Of a stretch of 8,919 nt of DNA, positions 1 through 6,549 are shown one piece after another (the stretch's first letter is position 1; every line of letters starts with the position of its first letter). Location of the stretch: assembly GCA_900767695.1 (NCBI GenBank), contig CAAGAC010000097.1, forward strand, positions 1 through 8,919, read 5' to 3'. A program made the position numbers and the translations under genes. The notes under the pieces are model-generated. The model saw nothing but the letters and a program-made list of their open reading frames with translations, had not been told where the DNA came from and ran no database searches. The DNA is from an uncultured Succinivibrio sp. (lineage in GTDB: Bacteria; Pseudomonadota; Gammaproteobacteria; Enterobacterales; Succinivibrionaceae).

Positions 1-20
1 ACACGACGCTCTTCCGATCT
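1..20 (+). other. Untrimmed Illumina sequencing adapter
   Basis: The first 20 bases are identical to the 3' end of the Illumina TruSeq read-1 / P5 adapter, ending in GCTCTTCCGATCT. Genomic sequence begins at about base 21 with an A-rich run. The match is exact over 20 bases and lies flush with the contig end, as expected from adapter read-through that was assembled. The region upstream of dctP, including any promoter or operator, is therefore absent. Confidence 0.96.
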
Positions 21-52
21 AAAAAATTCAGAACAAACAAAGGTGAAGCACT

Positions 53-1030
53 ATGAAGATGAAAACAGCCCTCGCTAGCGCATTGCTCGTCGCCATCACG
101 GCGCTGTGTGCCAGCAACGCCGATGCCCGCATGCTGCGCGCAGGCCACTCGCATGTTGCAGATCAGGCGACCGACCTGAGCCTAAAGGCCTTCGGCAACA
201 AGCTCAAGGAACTCTCCGGCGGGAAGCTGGAGCTCACCGTGTTCCCCAACTCCCAGCTGGGCGATGAGCGCGTCATGGCCGAGCAGGTGCTCAACGGCGC
301 TCTGGACATCAGCATGGTCGGCGGCCAGCAGATCGAGAACTTCTACGCCCCGTTTGCCGTGACCAACATCCCCTACCTCTTCCGCGACTATGACCACGTG
401 AAGAAGTTCATCAAGTCCGATGTCGCCTACAAGTACCTGCTCGACGCCACCTCCGGAAAGGGCTTCATCGGCCTCTGGTTTGAAACCTGCGCGCCGCGCA
501 GCTTCTACGCCAAGAAGCCCATCAAGACCCCTGATGACCTGAAGGGCCTCAAGATGCGCGTCCCCGAGTCGAAGATGTCGATCGCCACCGTCAAGCTCAT
601 GGGCGGCCAGCCCACCCCGCTGTCCTCGGCCGAGGTCTATTCAGCCTTGCAGCAGTCGGTCATCGACGGCGCCGAGAACAACTTCGAGTTCTACGTCCAG
701 TCCCGCCACTTCGAGGTCGCCCCGTACTGGAGCGAGGACATGCACTCCATGCCGCCTAACGTCGTGATCATGTCTGAAGACACCTACAACAGCTTCAACG
801 ACCAGGAGAAGAAGTGGGTCAAGGAAGCTGCCGCCTATGCCCGCGACGAGCAGATGCGCATGTACGACGAGAACCTTGAGAAGCTGTATGCCGAGGCTGA
901 CAAGCTGGGCATCCACATCACCAAGGTCGACAACAAGCCTTTTGCCGAGAAGACCAAGAGCCTGCTTGAGGAGGAGCTCAAGAAGCCGGATCGTGCCGAC
1001 CTGATCAAGGCCATCCAGGCTATCAAGTAA
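53..1030 (+). CDS. dctP: TRAP transporter solute-binding protein, DctP family
   Basis: This is the periplasmic receptor of a tripartite ATP-independent periplasmic transporter. It captures a substrate, usually an organic acid, and delivers it to the DctQM membrane complex. The 325-residue length is typical. Residues 1-25 look like a Sec signal peptide: Lys2 and Lys4, a hydrophobic core, and an A-x-A site at 23-25. The mature part has the DctP pattern: the SGGKLEL segment near 55-61, SQLGDER at 67-73, the LKGLKMRVPES segment with Arg169 (the family's near-invariant carboxylate-binding arginine), and DGAENN at 205-210. The start at 53 has an AGGTGA ribosome site at 41-46; an in-frame ATG at 59 is less well placed. 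It is the first gene of an operon with dctQ and dctM. The family is certain; the ligand is not, although Arg169 argues for a carboxylate. Confidence 0.95.
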   Translation: MKMKTALASALLVAITALCASNADARMLRAGHSHVADQATDLSLKAFGNKLKELSGGKLELTVFPNSQLGDERVMAEQVLNGALDISMVGGQQIENFYAPFAVTNIPYLFRDYDHVKKFIKSDVAYKYLLDATSGKGFIGLWFETCAPRSFYAKKPIKTPDDLKGLKMRVPESKMSIATVKLMGGQPTPLSSAEVYSALQQSVIDGAENNFEFYVQSRHFEVAPYWSEDMHSMPPNVVIMSEDTYNSFNDQEKKWVKEAAAYARDEQMRMYDENLEKLYAEADKLGIHITKVDNKPFAEKTKSLLEEELKKPDRADLIKAIQAIK

Positions 1031-1039
1031 GCTCTCATG

Positions 1040-1045
1040 AGGAGG
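1040..1045 (+). promoter_or_regulatory. Consensus Shine-Dalgarno displaced upstream of dctQ
   Basis: A perfect AGGAGG lies 28 nt before the dctQ ATG at 1074, too far for normal use. A stable hairpin at 1047-1068 occupies most of that gap. If it folds, only base 1046 and bases 1069-1073 remain between the site and the start, a 6-nt effective spacer. No other convincing ribosome site precedes 1074 because the adjacent bases are the C-rich hairpin arm. Hairpin-bridged initiation is known from phage T4 gene 38. Its use here is inferred. Confidence 0.6.
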
Positions 1046-1046
1046 C

Positions 1047-1068
1047 AGGGGGCGGCAAAACGCCCCCT
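1047..1068 (+). promoter_or_regulatory. dctP-dctQ intergenic hairpin
   Basis: An 8-bp perfect stem (AGGGGGCG at 1047-1054 with CGCCCCCT at 1061-1068) closes a 6-nt loop, GCAAAA, and is followed by CTTT. Binding-protein genes are often made in excess over membrane subunits, and a hairpin after such a gene can cause partial termination or protect the upstream mRNA from 3' decay. The short T-run makes full termination unlikely. Its position between a consensus ribosome site and the dctQ start also allows a role in bringing the two together. Confidence 0.75.
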
Positions 1069-1073
1069 CTTTA

Positions 1074-1604
1074 ATGACTATGGAAACAGTAAGAAAAATC
1101 AAGAAAGCCATGAACACGCTGCTATTTGGGCTGTGCGTGGTCATCATGGTGCTGCTGGTCCTGGACGTCTCCTGGCAGGTGCTCTCGCGCTACCTGTTCA
1201 GGCAGCCCAGCACCTTCACCGACGAGGTGGCGCGCTTCCTCATGATCTACATGTCGTTCCTGGGCGGCGCCTACATATTCGGGGCTGACGGCCACCTGAG
1301 CGTCACCTCGCTGCGCGACAAGCTCCCGGCCAAAGTAAAGTCCTGGGTCATCATCTTCACCTACGCGCTCATCGCCGCATTCGCGGTCATAGTGATGATC
1401 TTCGGAAGCCAGCGCCTGATCCTGAGGACCTTGGACCAGCCTTCGCCGGCCCTGGGGCTGAGCATGGGCATCTTCTACATGATCCTGCCCTTCAGCGCCA
1501 TCTGCATCGTGATCTACATGGTGCTCAACCTCATCGAATTCTGCGCCACCGGCAAGACTGCCAACCAGCAGCCTGAAGCGGCCGAACTTAAGGAGGATGA
1601 CTGA
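1074..1604 (+). CDS. dctQ: TRAP transporter small permease, DctQ family
   Basis: This is the small integral-membrane subunit of the TRAP transporter, which pairs with DctM in the inner membrane. The 176 residues contain four likely membrane spans, at about 13-32, 50-70, 91-111 and 131-153, as in DctQ. Family signatures are visible: the WQVLSRY segment at 34-40, TDEVARFL around 49-56 with Glu51 and Arg54, and GAYIFGADGHL at 65-75. A basic N-terminus (RKIKK) precedes the first span. The start at 1074 is favoured because the upstream hairpin would place AGGAGG 6 nt from it; in-frame ATGs at 1080 and 1110 are alternatives, and the one at 1110 would remove the basic leader. The stop overlaps the dctM start by one base (TGATG), which suggests translational coupling. 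The C-terminal tail is acidic and hydrophilic. Confidence 0.93.
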   Translation: MTMETVRKIKKAMNTLLFGLCVVIMVLLVLDVSWQVLSRYLFRQPSTFTDEVARFLMIYMSFLGGAYIFGADGHLSVTSLRDKLPAKVKSWVIIFTYALIAAFAVIVMIFGSQRLILRTLDQPSPALGLSMGIFYMILPFSAICIVIYMVLNLIEFCATGKTANQQPEAAELKEDD

Positions 1605-2917
1605 TGGACGCATCCCTTGGCATCTACTTGGTGGCGATCTTCGCCGTGCTCATCGTCCTGGGCGTGCCGATCGCCATCTCGATCGGAGTCTCCTCCGTCG
1701 CCGTGCTCGTCTACGCCATGCCGTTCAACGTGGCTATCTCCACTTCGGCCCAGAAGATGGTCACCGGCATCGACAGCTTCAGCCTGCTGGCCGTGCCGCT
1801 TTTCATCATGGCCGGAAACATCATGAACCACGGCGGCATCGCAAGGCGCCTCGTGGACTTCGCCTACCTCTTCGTAGGCAGGATCCCGGGATCCATCTCC
1901 CATGTGAACGTCGTGGCCAACATGCTCTTCGGCTCGGTCTCCGGCTCCGCCGTGGCAGCAGTCGCCGCAGTCGGCAAGACGCTGCTGCCCGAGGCGCGCC
2001 AGCAGGGCATGGACATCTCGCTGTTCACCGCCGCGAACATCGCCTCCGGCCCCACCGGCCAGATCATCCCGCCCAGCAACGGCATGATCGTCTACTCGGT
2101 GGTCTCAGGCGGCACCTCCATTGGAGCGCTGTTCCTGGCAGGCTACATCCCCGGCATCATCATGGGCCTTTGCAGCACCCTGGTGCTCGCCGTGAGCCTC
2201 AAGCTGCACCCCGAGTGGGCCGGCAGGCCGGTCGACCTCAAGTACTCGCTCAAGATGGCGCTCAGGGTCATCTGGCGCGCCGTGCCGAGCCTTGCAATGA
2301 TCATCGTGGTCATCGGCGGCATCATCATGGGCATCTACACCGCAACCGAGGCTGCCTGCTCGGCCGTGGTCTACGCGCTCATCCTCTCGCTGCTCTACCG
2401 CCAGATCGACCTGAAGGTCTTAAAGAACGTCGCGGCCGACACCATCGTGATCTCAAGCCTGGTGCTCTTCCTCATCGGCTGCTCGTCCGTGATGTCCTAC
2501 GTGCTGGCTTACACCCAGCTGCCTAAGATGATCTCCGACGCGATCCTCGGCGTGACCCACAGCCCGGTGCTGATCCTGCTGTTCATGAACGTCATCCTGC
2601 TCATGGTCGGAATGTTCATGGATCTGACCCCGGCGCTTCTGATCTTCACCCCGATCTTCCTGCCGATCGCCACCAAGATCGGCATCGACCCGGTGCACTT
2701 CGGCATCATCATGATGTTCAACCTCTGCATCGGCATCACCACTCCTCCTGTGGGAGCGGCGCTGTTCGTCGGCTGCTCGGTGAGCGGAGTCTCGATAGAG
2801 AAGGCCACGCGCAGGCTCATCCCGTTCTTCCTCGTGACGATCGTCGGACTCATGGTCGTCACCTACATCCCGGCACTGTCGCTCTGGCTGCCTTCGCTGG
2901 CCGGATTCATCAAATAA
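1604..2917 (+). CDS. dctM: TRAP transporter large permease, DctM family
   Basis: This is the large membrane subunit that carries out sodium- or proton-coupled import of the substrate handed over by DctP. The protein has 437 residues, close to the family norm, and is almost entirely hydrophobic. Hallmarks in order are FGSVSGSAVAAVAAVG at 109-124, IIPPSN at 154-159, TATEAA at 246-251, GMFMDLTPALL at 336-346 and TTPPVG at 379-384. These belong to the two repeated transport halves of the IT superfamily. The start codon overlaps the dctQ stop, and a consensus AGGAGG sits at 1591-1596, 7 nt upstream. The HIT gene follows after only 19 nt without a terminator. No truncation or frameshift is visible, so the P-Q-M set is complete. 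Confidence 0.96.
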   Translation: MDASLGIYLVAIFAVLIVLGVPIAISIGVSSVAVLVYAMPFNVAISTSAQKMVTGIDSFSLLAVPLFIMAGNIMNHGGIARRLVDFAYLFVGRIPGSISHVNVVANMLFGSVSGSAVAAVAAVGKTLLPEARQQGMDISLFTAANIASGPTGQIIPPSNGMIVYSVVSGGTSIGALFLAGYIPGIIMGLCSTLVLAVSLKLHPEWAGRPVDLKYSLKMALRVIWRAVPSLAMIIVVIGGIIMGIYTATEAACSAVVYALILSLLYRQIDLKVLKNVAADTIVISSLVLFLIGCSSVMSYVLAYTQLPKMISDAILGVTHSPVLILLFMNVILLMVGMFMDLTPALLIFTPIFLPIATKIGIDPVHFGIIMMFNLCIGITTPPVGAALFVGCSVSGVSIEKATRRLIPFFLVTIVGLMVVTYIPALSLWLPSLAGFIK

Positions 2918-2936
2918 ACAAGCTTTGGAGTAACAA

Positions 2937-3374
2937 ATGAAAGACAACAACTGCTTCTACTGCGAGGATGGCCAGAAGCGCCATGAGCTCATGTACGAGG
3001 TCTGCAAGATGGACCTGTGCACCCTCTATGTGCTCAGGAACCAGAAACACCGCGGCCGCATGGTGCTCAAGTTCGACGACCACGTGCCCGACATCAGCGC
3101 CTTGAGCGAGGACCAGAACCGCCGCTTCTTCGGGGAGCTGCGCAAGGTGGCCGCCGCGCTCATGTCGCTCTTCCACCCCGACAAGATCAACTACGCCATC
3201 TACGGCGATCTGGTCCCGCACCTCCACGTGCACATCGTGCCCAAGTACAAGGGCGGCCCCGAGTGGGGCGGGCCGTTTGTGGACGGCGGCGAGGCGAAGA
3301 TCCTCGACGACGCGCAGCTTGAGGAGATCGCAAAGGCCATGAGGGCGGAACTTAAAAAAGGAGAAGCTAAATGA
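2937..3374 (+). CDS. HIT (histidine triad) family protein
   Basis: This is a 145-residue cytoplasmic protein of the HIT superfamily, whose members hydrolyse or transfer nucleotides from substrates such as Ap4A, nucleoside phosphoramidates or nucleotide-sugars. The triad is intact at His95, His97 and His99 in the segment HLHVHIVPKY, with His99 the expected nucleophile. An N-terminal C-x2-C pair (Cys6, Cys9), a KINYAIYGD block (83-91) and a Trp-Gly after the triad (110-111) recall a HIT subgroup found mostly in anaerobes, in my recollection of the family. GGAG at 2927-2930 lies 6 nt before the start. Its stop overlaps the next start as ATGA, so it is likely co-translated with the dehydrogenase. 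It has no obvious role in transport; a part in handling an activated intermediate is speculation. The exact substrate is unknown. Confidence 0.9.
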   Translation: MKDNNCFYCEDGQKRHELMYEVCKMDLCTLYVLRNQKHRGRMVLKFDDHVPDISALSEDQNRRFFGELRKVAAALMSLFHPDKINYAIYGDLVPHLHVHIVPKYKGGPEWGGPFVDGGEAKILDDAQLEEIAKAMRAELKKGEAK

Positions 3375-4564
3375 ACAATTTCAATTTCTGCAGGCCCACT
3401 GATTTCTACTTTGGCAAGGGCGTTGAGAACGACGTCGGCAAGATCGCCAAGAAGCACGGCGGCCACAAGGTCCTCATCCACTACGGCGGGCACAGCGCCA
3501 TCAAGTCCGGCCTCATCGACCGCGTCAAGAAGTCCCTCGAGTCCGAGGGCATTGCCTATGTGCTCCTGGGCGGCGTGAAGCCCAACCCCAGGGCCGAGCT
3601 CGTCTATGAGGGCATCGACCTCTGCCGCAAGGAGGAGGTCGACATGGTGATCGCAGTTGGCGGCGGCAGCGTCATCGACAGTTCCAAGGCCATCTGCAAC
3701 GGCGTGCCTTACGATGGCGACTTCTGGGACTTCCACATGGGCGGCGTGGTCCCCCAGAAGTCCCTGACCCTGGGCACCGTGCTGACCATCGCGGCGGCAG
3801 GCTCCGAGGGATCCAACAGCTGCGTCATCAACAAGACCATCGATGGCGTCGTCAAGAAGAAGGGCTGCAACAGCCAGACCAACGTCCCTGACTTCTCGAT
3901 CATGGATCCCGAGCTCACCACCACGCTTCCGGCCTACCAGACCGCCTGCGGCGCCTGCGACATCATGTGCCACGTGATGGAGCGGTACTTCACCAACACC
4001 AAGGACGTCGAGCTCACCGACGCGATGTGCGAGGGTGTGCTGCGCGCCATGGTCGCCCTGATCCCCAGGGTCATGGCCGATCCCAAGGACTACCAGACCC
4101 GCGCCAACATCATGTGGGCCTCCACCATGGCCCACAACAACATCCTTGGCGTCGACCGCGAGCAGGACTGGGGCTCCCACCGCATCGAGCAGGAGCTGTC
4201 TGCCTTCTACGACTGCGCCCACGGCGCTGGGCTTGCAGTGGTGCTGCCAGCCTGGATGGAGTGCGTGATGGATCACGACGTCAGGCGCTTTGCGCAGTTT
4301 GCCAACCGCGTCTTCGGGATCCCCGTCGACATGTATCACCCCGAGGAGACCGCCAAGGCCGGCATCAGGGCCTTGAGGGCGCTCTGGGGTAGCGCTGGAT
4401 TGCCGCTCAACTTCGAGCAGCTGGGCGCCAAGCGCGAGGACATCCCGGTGCTCGTAGACCACCTCGTCAAGGACGACAAGACCGAAGGTCACTTCGTGGT
4501 CATGGACGGGCCGTTCATCACCAAGGTCCTCGAGCACGCGGCCGACTACGGCATGGACAAGTAA
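3371..4564 (+). CDS. Iron-containing alcohol dehydrogenase (YqhD/BDH-like)
   Basis: This is a 397-residue cytoplasmic NAD(P)-dependent dehydrogenase of the group III (iron-activated) alcohol dehydrogenase family, which interconverts alcohols and aldehydes. The nucleotide-binding loop AVGGGSVIDSSK spans 95-106. Four metal ligands are present with the spacing seen in YqhD: Asp197 and His201 in the CDIMCH segment, His270 in GSHRIEQE, and His284 in DCAHGAG. The length and the H-R-I-E-Q-E-L-S block place it with the butanol dehydrogenase/YqhD branch, often NADPH-dependent; cofactor choice is not proven here. AAGGAG at 3358-3363 is 7 nt upstream, and the start overlaps the HIT stop (ATGA). As last gene of the TRAP operon it probably acts on the imported compound or an aldehyde made from it. 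Candidate aldehydes include lactaldehyde-, succinic semialdehyde- or sulfoacetaldehyde-like molecules, but nothing in the sequence chooses among them. Confidence 0.94.
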   Translation: MNNFNFCRPTDFYFGKGVENDVGKIAKKHGGHKVLIHYGGHSAIKSGLIDRVKKSLESEGIAYVLLGGVKPNPRAELVYEGIDLCRKEEVDMVIAVGGGSVIDSSKAICNGVPYDGDFWDFHMGGVVPQKSLTLGTVLTIAAAGSEGSNSCVINKTIDGVVKKKGCNSQTNVPDFSIMDPELTTTLPAYQTACGACDIMCHVMERYFTNTKDVELTDAMCEGVLRAMVALIPRVMADPKDYQTRANIMWASTMAHNNILGVDREQDWGSHRIEQELSAFYDCAHGAGLAVVLPAWMECVMDHDVRRFAQFANRVFGIPVDMYHPEETAKAGIRALRALWGSAGLPLNFEQLGAKREDIPVLVDHLVKDDKTEGHFVVMDGPFITKVLEHAADYGMDK

Positions 4565-4605
4565 TGAGGGATCTGCCTTAAGGGCCTGGATGCTTCCAAG
4601 CACGC

Positions 4606-4638
4606 AAAGGGGCTTGCGGCGATGCCGCAAGCCCCTTT
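4606..4638. terminator. Bidirectional terminator between the dehydrogenase and iclR
   Basis: A perfect 15-bp inverted repeat (4606-4620 with 4624-4638) closes around the trinucleotide GAT. The outer arms are AAAGGGG and CCCCTTT, so each strand ends the hairpin in a short T-run. It lies between convergent genes ending at 4564 (+) and 4690 (-), as expected of a shared terminator. The T-tract is only three bases on either strand, so efficiency is uncertain. Confidence 0.85.
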
Positions 4639-4689
4639 CGTCTGCGCCAGACATTCAGCAAGGCCCCACAAGGGCTCGCCGCGCGCTTT

Positions 4690-5451
4690 CTACAAGCTAT
4701 TTGTGATGTTCTTGGAGCACTCCTTTGACAGCGCGACTATGCCCGGGATCTTGTCGTCGGTGAAGGCCGTGATCGTGCCTACTATCGACACCGCGCCTAA
4801 GAGCTTCCCGCCCTTGTCGAACACCGGCACCGCGACGCACCTGATGCCTGACTCGCCCTCGCTGTTGTCAAAGGCCCACTTCTTGAGCCTGATGGTGGCA
4901 AGCTCCTTGCGCAGCTCCTCAGGCGAGCCTATCGAGGTGGGAGTGGCCTTGGTGAAGTCGAGCGAGTCGATGATCCGCTCGCGCGTGTCGGGATCCTGGA
5001 AGGCCAGCAGGCACTTTCCAAGCCCCGCGTGCACCAGCGACACGCTCATGCCCTCGCGCGAGCGGATCTGCATCCCGCTGCCCGGGCGCTCTATCTTGAT
5101 GGCGTAGTAGGCTTCGCTGCCGTTCATGATCCCGTAGTGCACCGCAAGACAGTCCACGGCATCCATGAGCGAGAGCAGCGCCGGACGCACCAGATCGCCT
5201 ATGTCCATCTTCTCGGCGGCGCTACGGCCAAGCGAGATCAATTTCATCCACAAGTGCAGCCTGCCGTTCTCGTCCTGCCGCAATAGCCCGTGGACGCGCA
5301 TGGAGTCGGCGAGCACGTACATTGAGCTGAGCGGAATGCCGGTTGCCTTGGAGATCTCGGATATGGTGGAGGGCGGATTGTCCTGCAGGTATTCCATGAT
5401 GGCGACGCAGCGGTCTATCGCCGGGGCGCGGGTCTTCTCTTGGTGGTCCAT
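4690..5451 (-). CDS. IclR-family transcriptional regulator
   Basis: This is a DNA-binding regulator, typically controlling catabolism of small organic acids or aromatics. It has 253 residues, normal for the family. Residues 9-66 form the winged helix-turn-helix (IDRCVAIMEYL, then TISEISKATGIPLSSMYVLADSM). Residues 80-250 form the GAF-like effector domain, with HAGLGKCLLA at 141-150 and EGESGIRCVAVPVFD at 198-212, both family signatures. The chosen ATG at 5451 has no clear Shine-Dalgarno, but a later ATG would cut into the DNA-binding domain. A promoter reads well at 5493-5521. The gene converges on the TRAP/dehydrogenase operon and diverges from the solute-binding gene at 5671, so either could be its target. 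IclR proteins beside TRAP operons commonly sense the imported substrate; that role here is inferred. Confidence 0.93.
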   Translation of the reverse strand: MDHQEKTRAPAIDRCVAIMEYLQDNPPSTISEISKATGIPLSSMYVLADSMRVHGLLRQDENGRLHLWMKLISLGRSAAEKMDIGDLVRPALLSLMDAVDCLAVHYGIMNGSEAYYAIKIERPGSGMQIRSREGMSVSLVHAGLGKCLLAFQDPDTRERIIDSLDFTKATPTSIGSPEELRKELATIRLKKWAFDNSEGESGIRCVAVPVFDKGGKLLGAVSIVGTITAFTDDKIPGIVALSKECSKNITNSL

Positions 5452-5492
5452 GATTGGTTGGTCCGTAAAAATTTTTATTATTTTAGAATGAA

Positions 5493-5521
5493 ATTATATG
5501 TTACGGGAAAATCCCCGGCAA
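5493..5521 (-). promoter_or_regulatory. Predicted sigma70 promoter of the iclR gene
   Basis: On the minus strand, TTGCCG (5521 to 5516, 4 of 6 matches to the -35 consensus) is followed after exactly 17 nt by a perfect TATAAT (5498 to 5493). Transcription should start near 5486, giving a leader of about 35 nt before the ATG at 5451. The surrounding sequence is far more AT-rich than the rest of the window, consistent with promoter DNA. Confidence 0.75.
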
Positions 5522-5526
5522 CAGCC

Positions 5527-5580
5527 GCGCATGCGCTTGCGTTAAAAGCCGCGCTAGAGCGCCAATCCAGCAGGCTGGCG
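5527..5580. promoter_or_regulatory. Cluster of short palindromes, candidate operators
   Basis: Three dyads lie upstream of the iclR -35 region and before the divergent solute-binding gene: GCGCATGCGC (5527-5536, perfect), GCGCT-AG-AGCGC (5551-5562), and CGCCA-N11-TGGCG (5560-5580), the last two sharing three bases. The first two begin 24 nt apart. IclR regulators bind short dyads in divergent promoter regions, so these are candidate sites for autoregulation or control of the gene at 5671. In a GC-rich genome some such palindromes arise by chance. Confidence 0.3.
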
Positions 5581-5670
5581 ATTTGGTAAAATTCAACCCA
5601 TGTTTCCAAGACGGTGGCGCAGATGCTCTGCCCTCCTGGAGGCTTGATCCATAAACGGAGCTGCCATTTC

Positions 5671-6465
5671 ATGAACATTACTCGCAAGCACGCCATCGCG
5701 TGCGCGGTGGCCTTGGCATTGCTCGGCACCGCAACCCTCGCCCAGGCTGACGCCAGGGACAAGGTGCTGCATGTCGGCTGCGAAGGAGCATTCGCCCCCT
5801 TCACCTACATCGACGATGCAGGCAAGATCACCGGCTTTGACATCGACCTTATCCGCCAGCTCGGCAAGGACATGGGCTACAAGGTCGAGATCCAGGTCTA
5901 TCCATTCGACGGCCTCATCCCCGCCCTGCTCACCGACAGCATCGACGTGATCATCTCGGGCTTCACCATCTCCGAGGAGCGCGCCAAGAAGGTCGACTTC
6001 TCCGATCCCTACTACCTGTGCGGCCTGACCTACCTCGTCAAGGACGAGGACAAGGCGAAGTACCCCGACTACACCAAGCTTGACGGCGAGGACGTCTGCG
6101 TCCAGATCGGCACGACCGGCGCGATGTTCGTGCAGAAGCACCTGAAGAAGGCGAAGGTCAAGCAGTTCAACTCGCCTCCCGAGACCTACCTGGAGCTAGG
6201 CAACGGCGGGTGCAAGGCCGTCATCAACGACATGCCGGTCAACGACTTCTTCCTAGCCAAGCACAAGGCCTCCGGGATCTCCTCGATGCACATCGACCGC
6301 GACGTGGACAAGGAGTACTACGGCATCGCCGTCAACAAGAACCACCCCGAGATGCTAAAGGACATGAACGAGGGTCTGAAGAAGGTCCAGCAGGACGGCT
6401 CCTTTGCCAAGATCAGCAATACCTGGTTCGGCTACGACATCACCGACACCCTGAACCAGAAGTGA
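5671..6465 (+). CDS. ABC transporter solute-binding protein, amino-acid type (SBP_bac_3)
   Basis: This is a periplasmic binding protein of the family serving polar amino-acid ABC importers (HisJ/GlnH/ArtJ-like). From the ATG at 5671 it has 264 residues with a clear signal peptide: RK at 5-6, a hydrophobic core at 8-23, and A-Q-A at 24-26 as probable cleavage site. Family signatures follow: GFDIDL (55-60), SGFTISEER (96-104) whose Arg104 matches the arginine that holds the amino-acid carboxylate, FSDPYY (110-115), IGTTG (146-150) and the acidic Asp187 in the AVINDMP segment, where the amino group is usually bound. The frame is open from an ATG at 5614, but 5671 is preferred because the signal peptide starts there and GGAG lies at 5657-5660. 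It appears monocistronic, with a strong hairpin 32 nt after the stop and no permease or ATPase nearby. The ligand is unknown. Confidence 0.93.
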   Translation: MNITRKHAIACAVALALLGTATLAQADARDKVLHVGCEGAFAPFTYIDDAGKITGFDIDLIRQLGKDMGYKVEIQVYPFDGLIPALLTDSIDVIISGFTISEERAKKVDFSDPYYLCGLTYLVKDEDKAKYPDYTKLDGEDVCVQIGTTGAMFVQKHLKKAKVKQFNSPPETYLELGNGGCKAVINDMPVNDFFLAKHKASGISSMHIDRDVDKEYYGIAVNKNHPEMLKDMNEGLKKVQQDGSFAKISNTWFGYDITDTLNQK

Positions 6466-6496
6466 CTGCCTGGCCTGAGGCCTGGTCCCGCAATCA

Positions 6497-6530
6497 GCAG
6501 GGCCCGCGCGGACAGCCGCGCGGGCCCTGC
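6497..6530. terminator. Strong GC hairpin between convergent genes
   Basis: A perfect 15-bp stem (6497-6511 with 6516-6530) closes a four-base loop, ACAG. It lies between the stop of the solute-binding gene (6465, +) and the stop of the membrane-protein gene (6550, -), where a shared terminator is expected. Neither side has a real T-tract (CGCGTCTTAG follows on the plus strand), so it may act mainly as an mRNA 3'-end stabiliser or with Rho. Confidence 0.75.
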
Positions 6531-6549
6531 CGCGTCTTAGGGCGCTGAG

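Noticed and set aside
1597..2526. 309-codon open frame overlapping dctM in another plus frame
   Set aside because: Its Arg/His/Pro-rich translation is a frame shadow of the GC-rich dctM gene, which has full family motifs.
3200..4654. Long open frame of 484 codons on the minus strand, antisense to the dehydrogenase
   Set aside because: It covers the HIT 3' end and the whole dehydrogenase gene, has a His/Asp/Val-rich composition typical of the antisense of GC-ending codons, and shows no domain. The plus-strand gene has all catalytic motifs.
5614..5670. 19-codon N-terminal extension of the solute-binding protein
   Set aside because: It would put a non-hydrophobic stretch before a normal signal peptide. 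ATG 5671 has its own GGAG and gives the standard family length.
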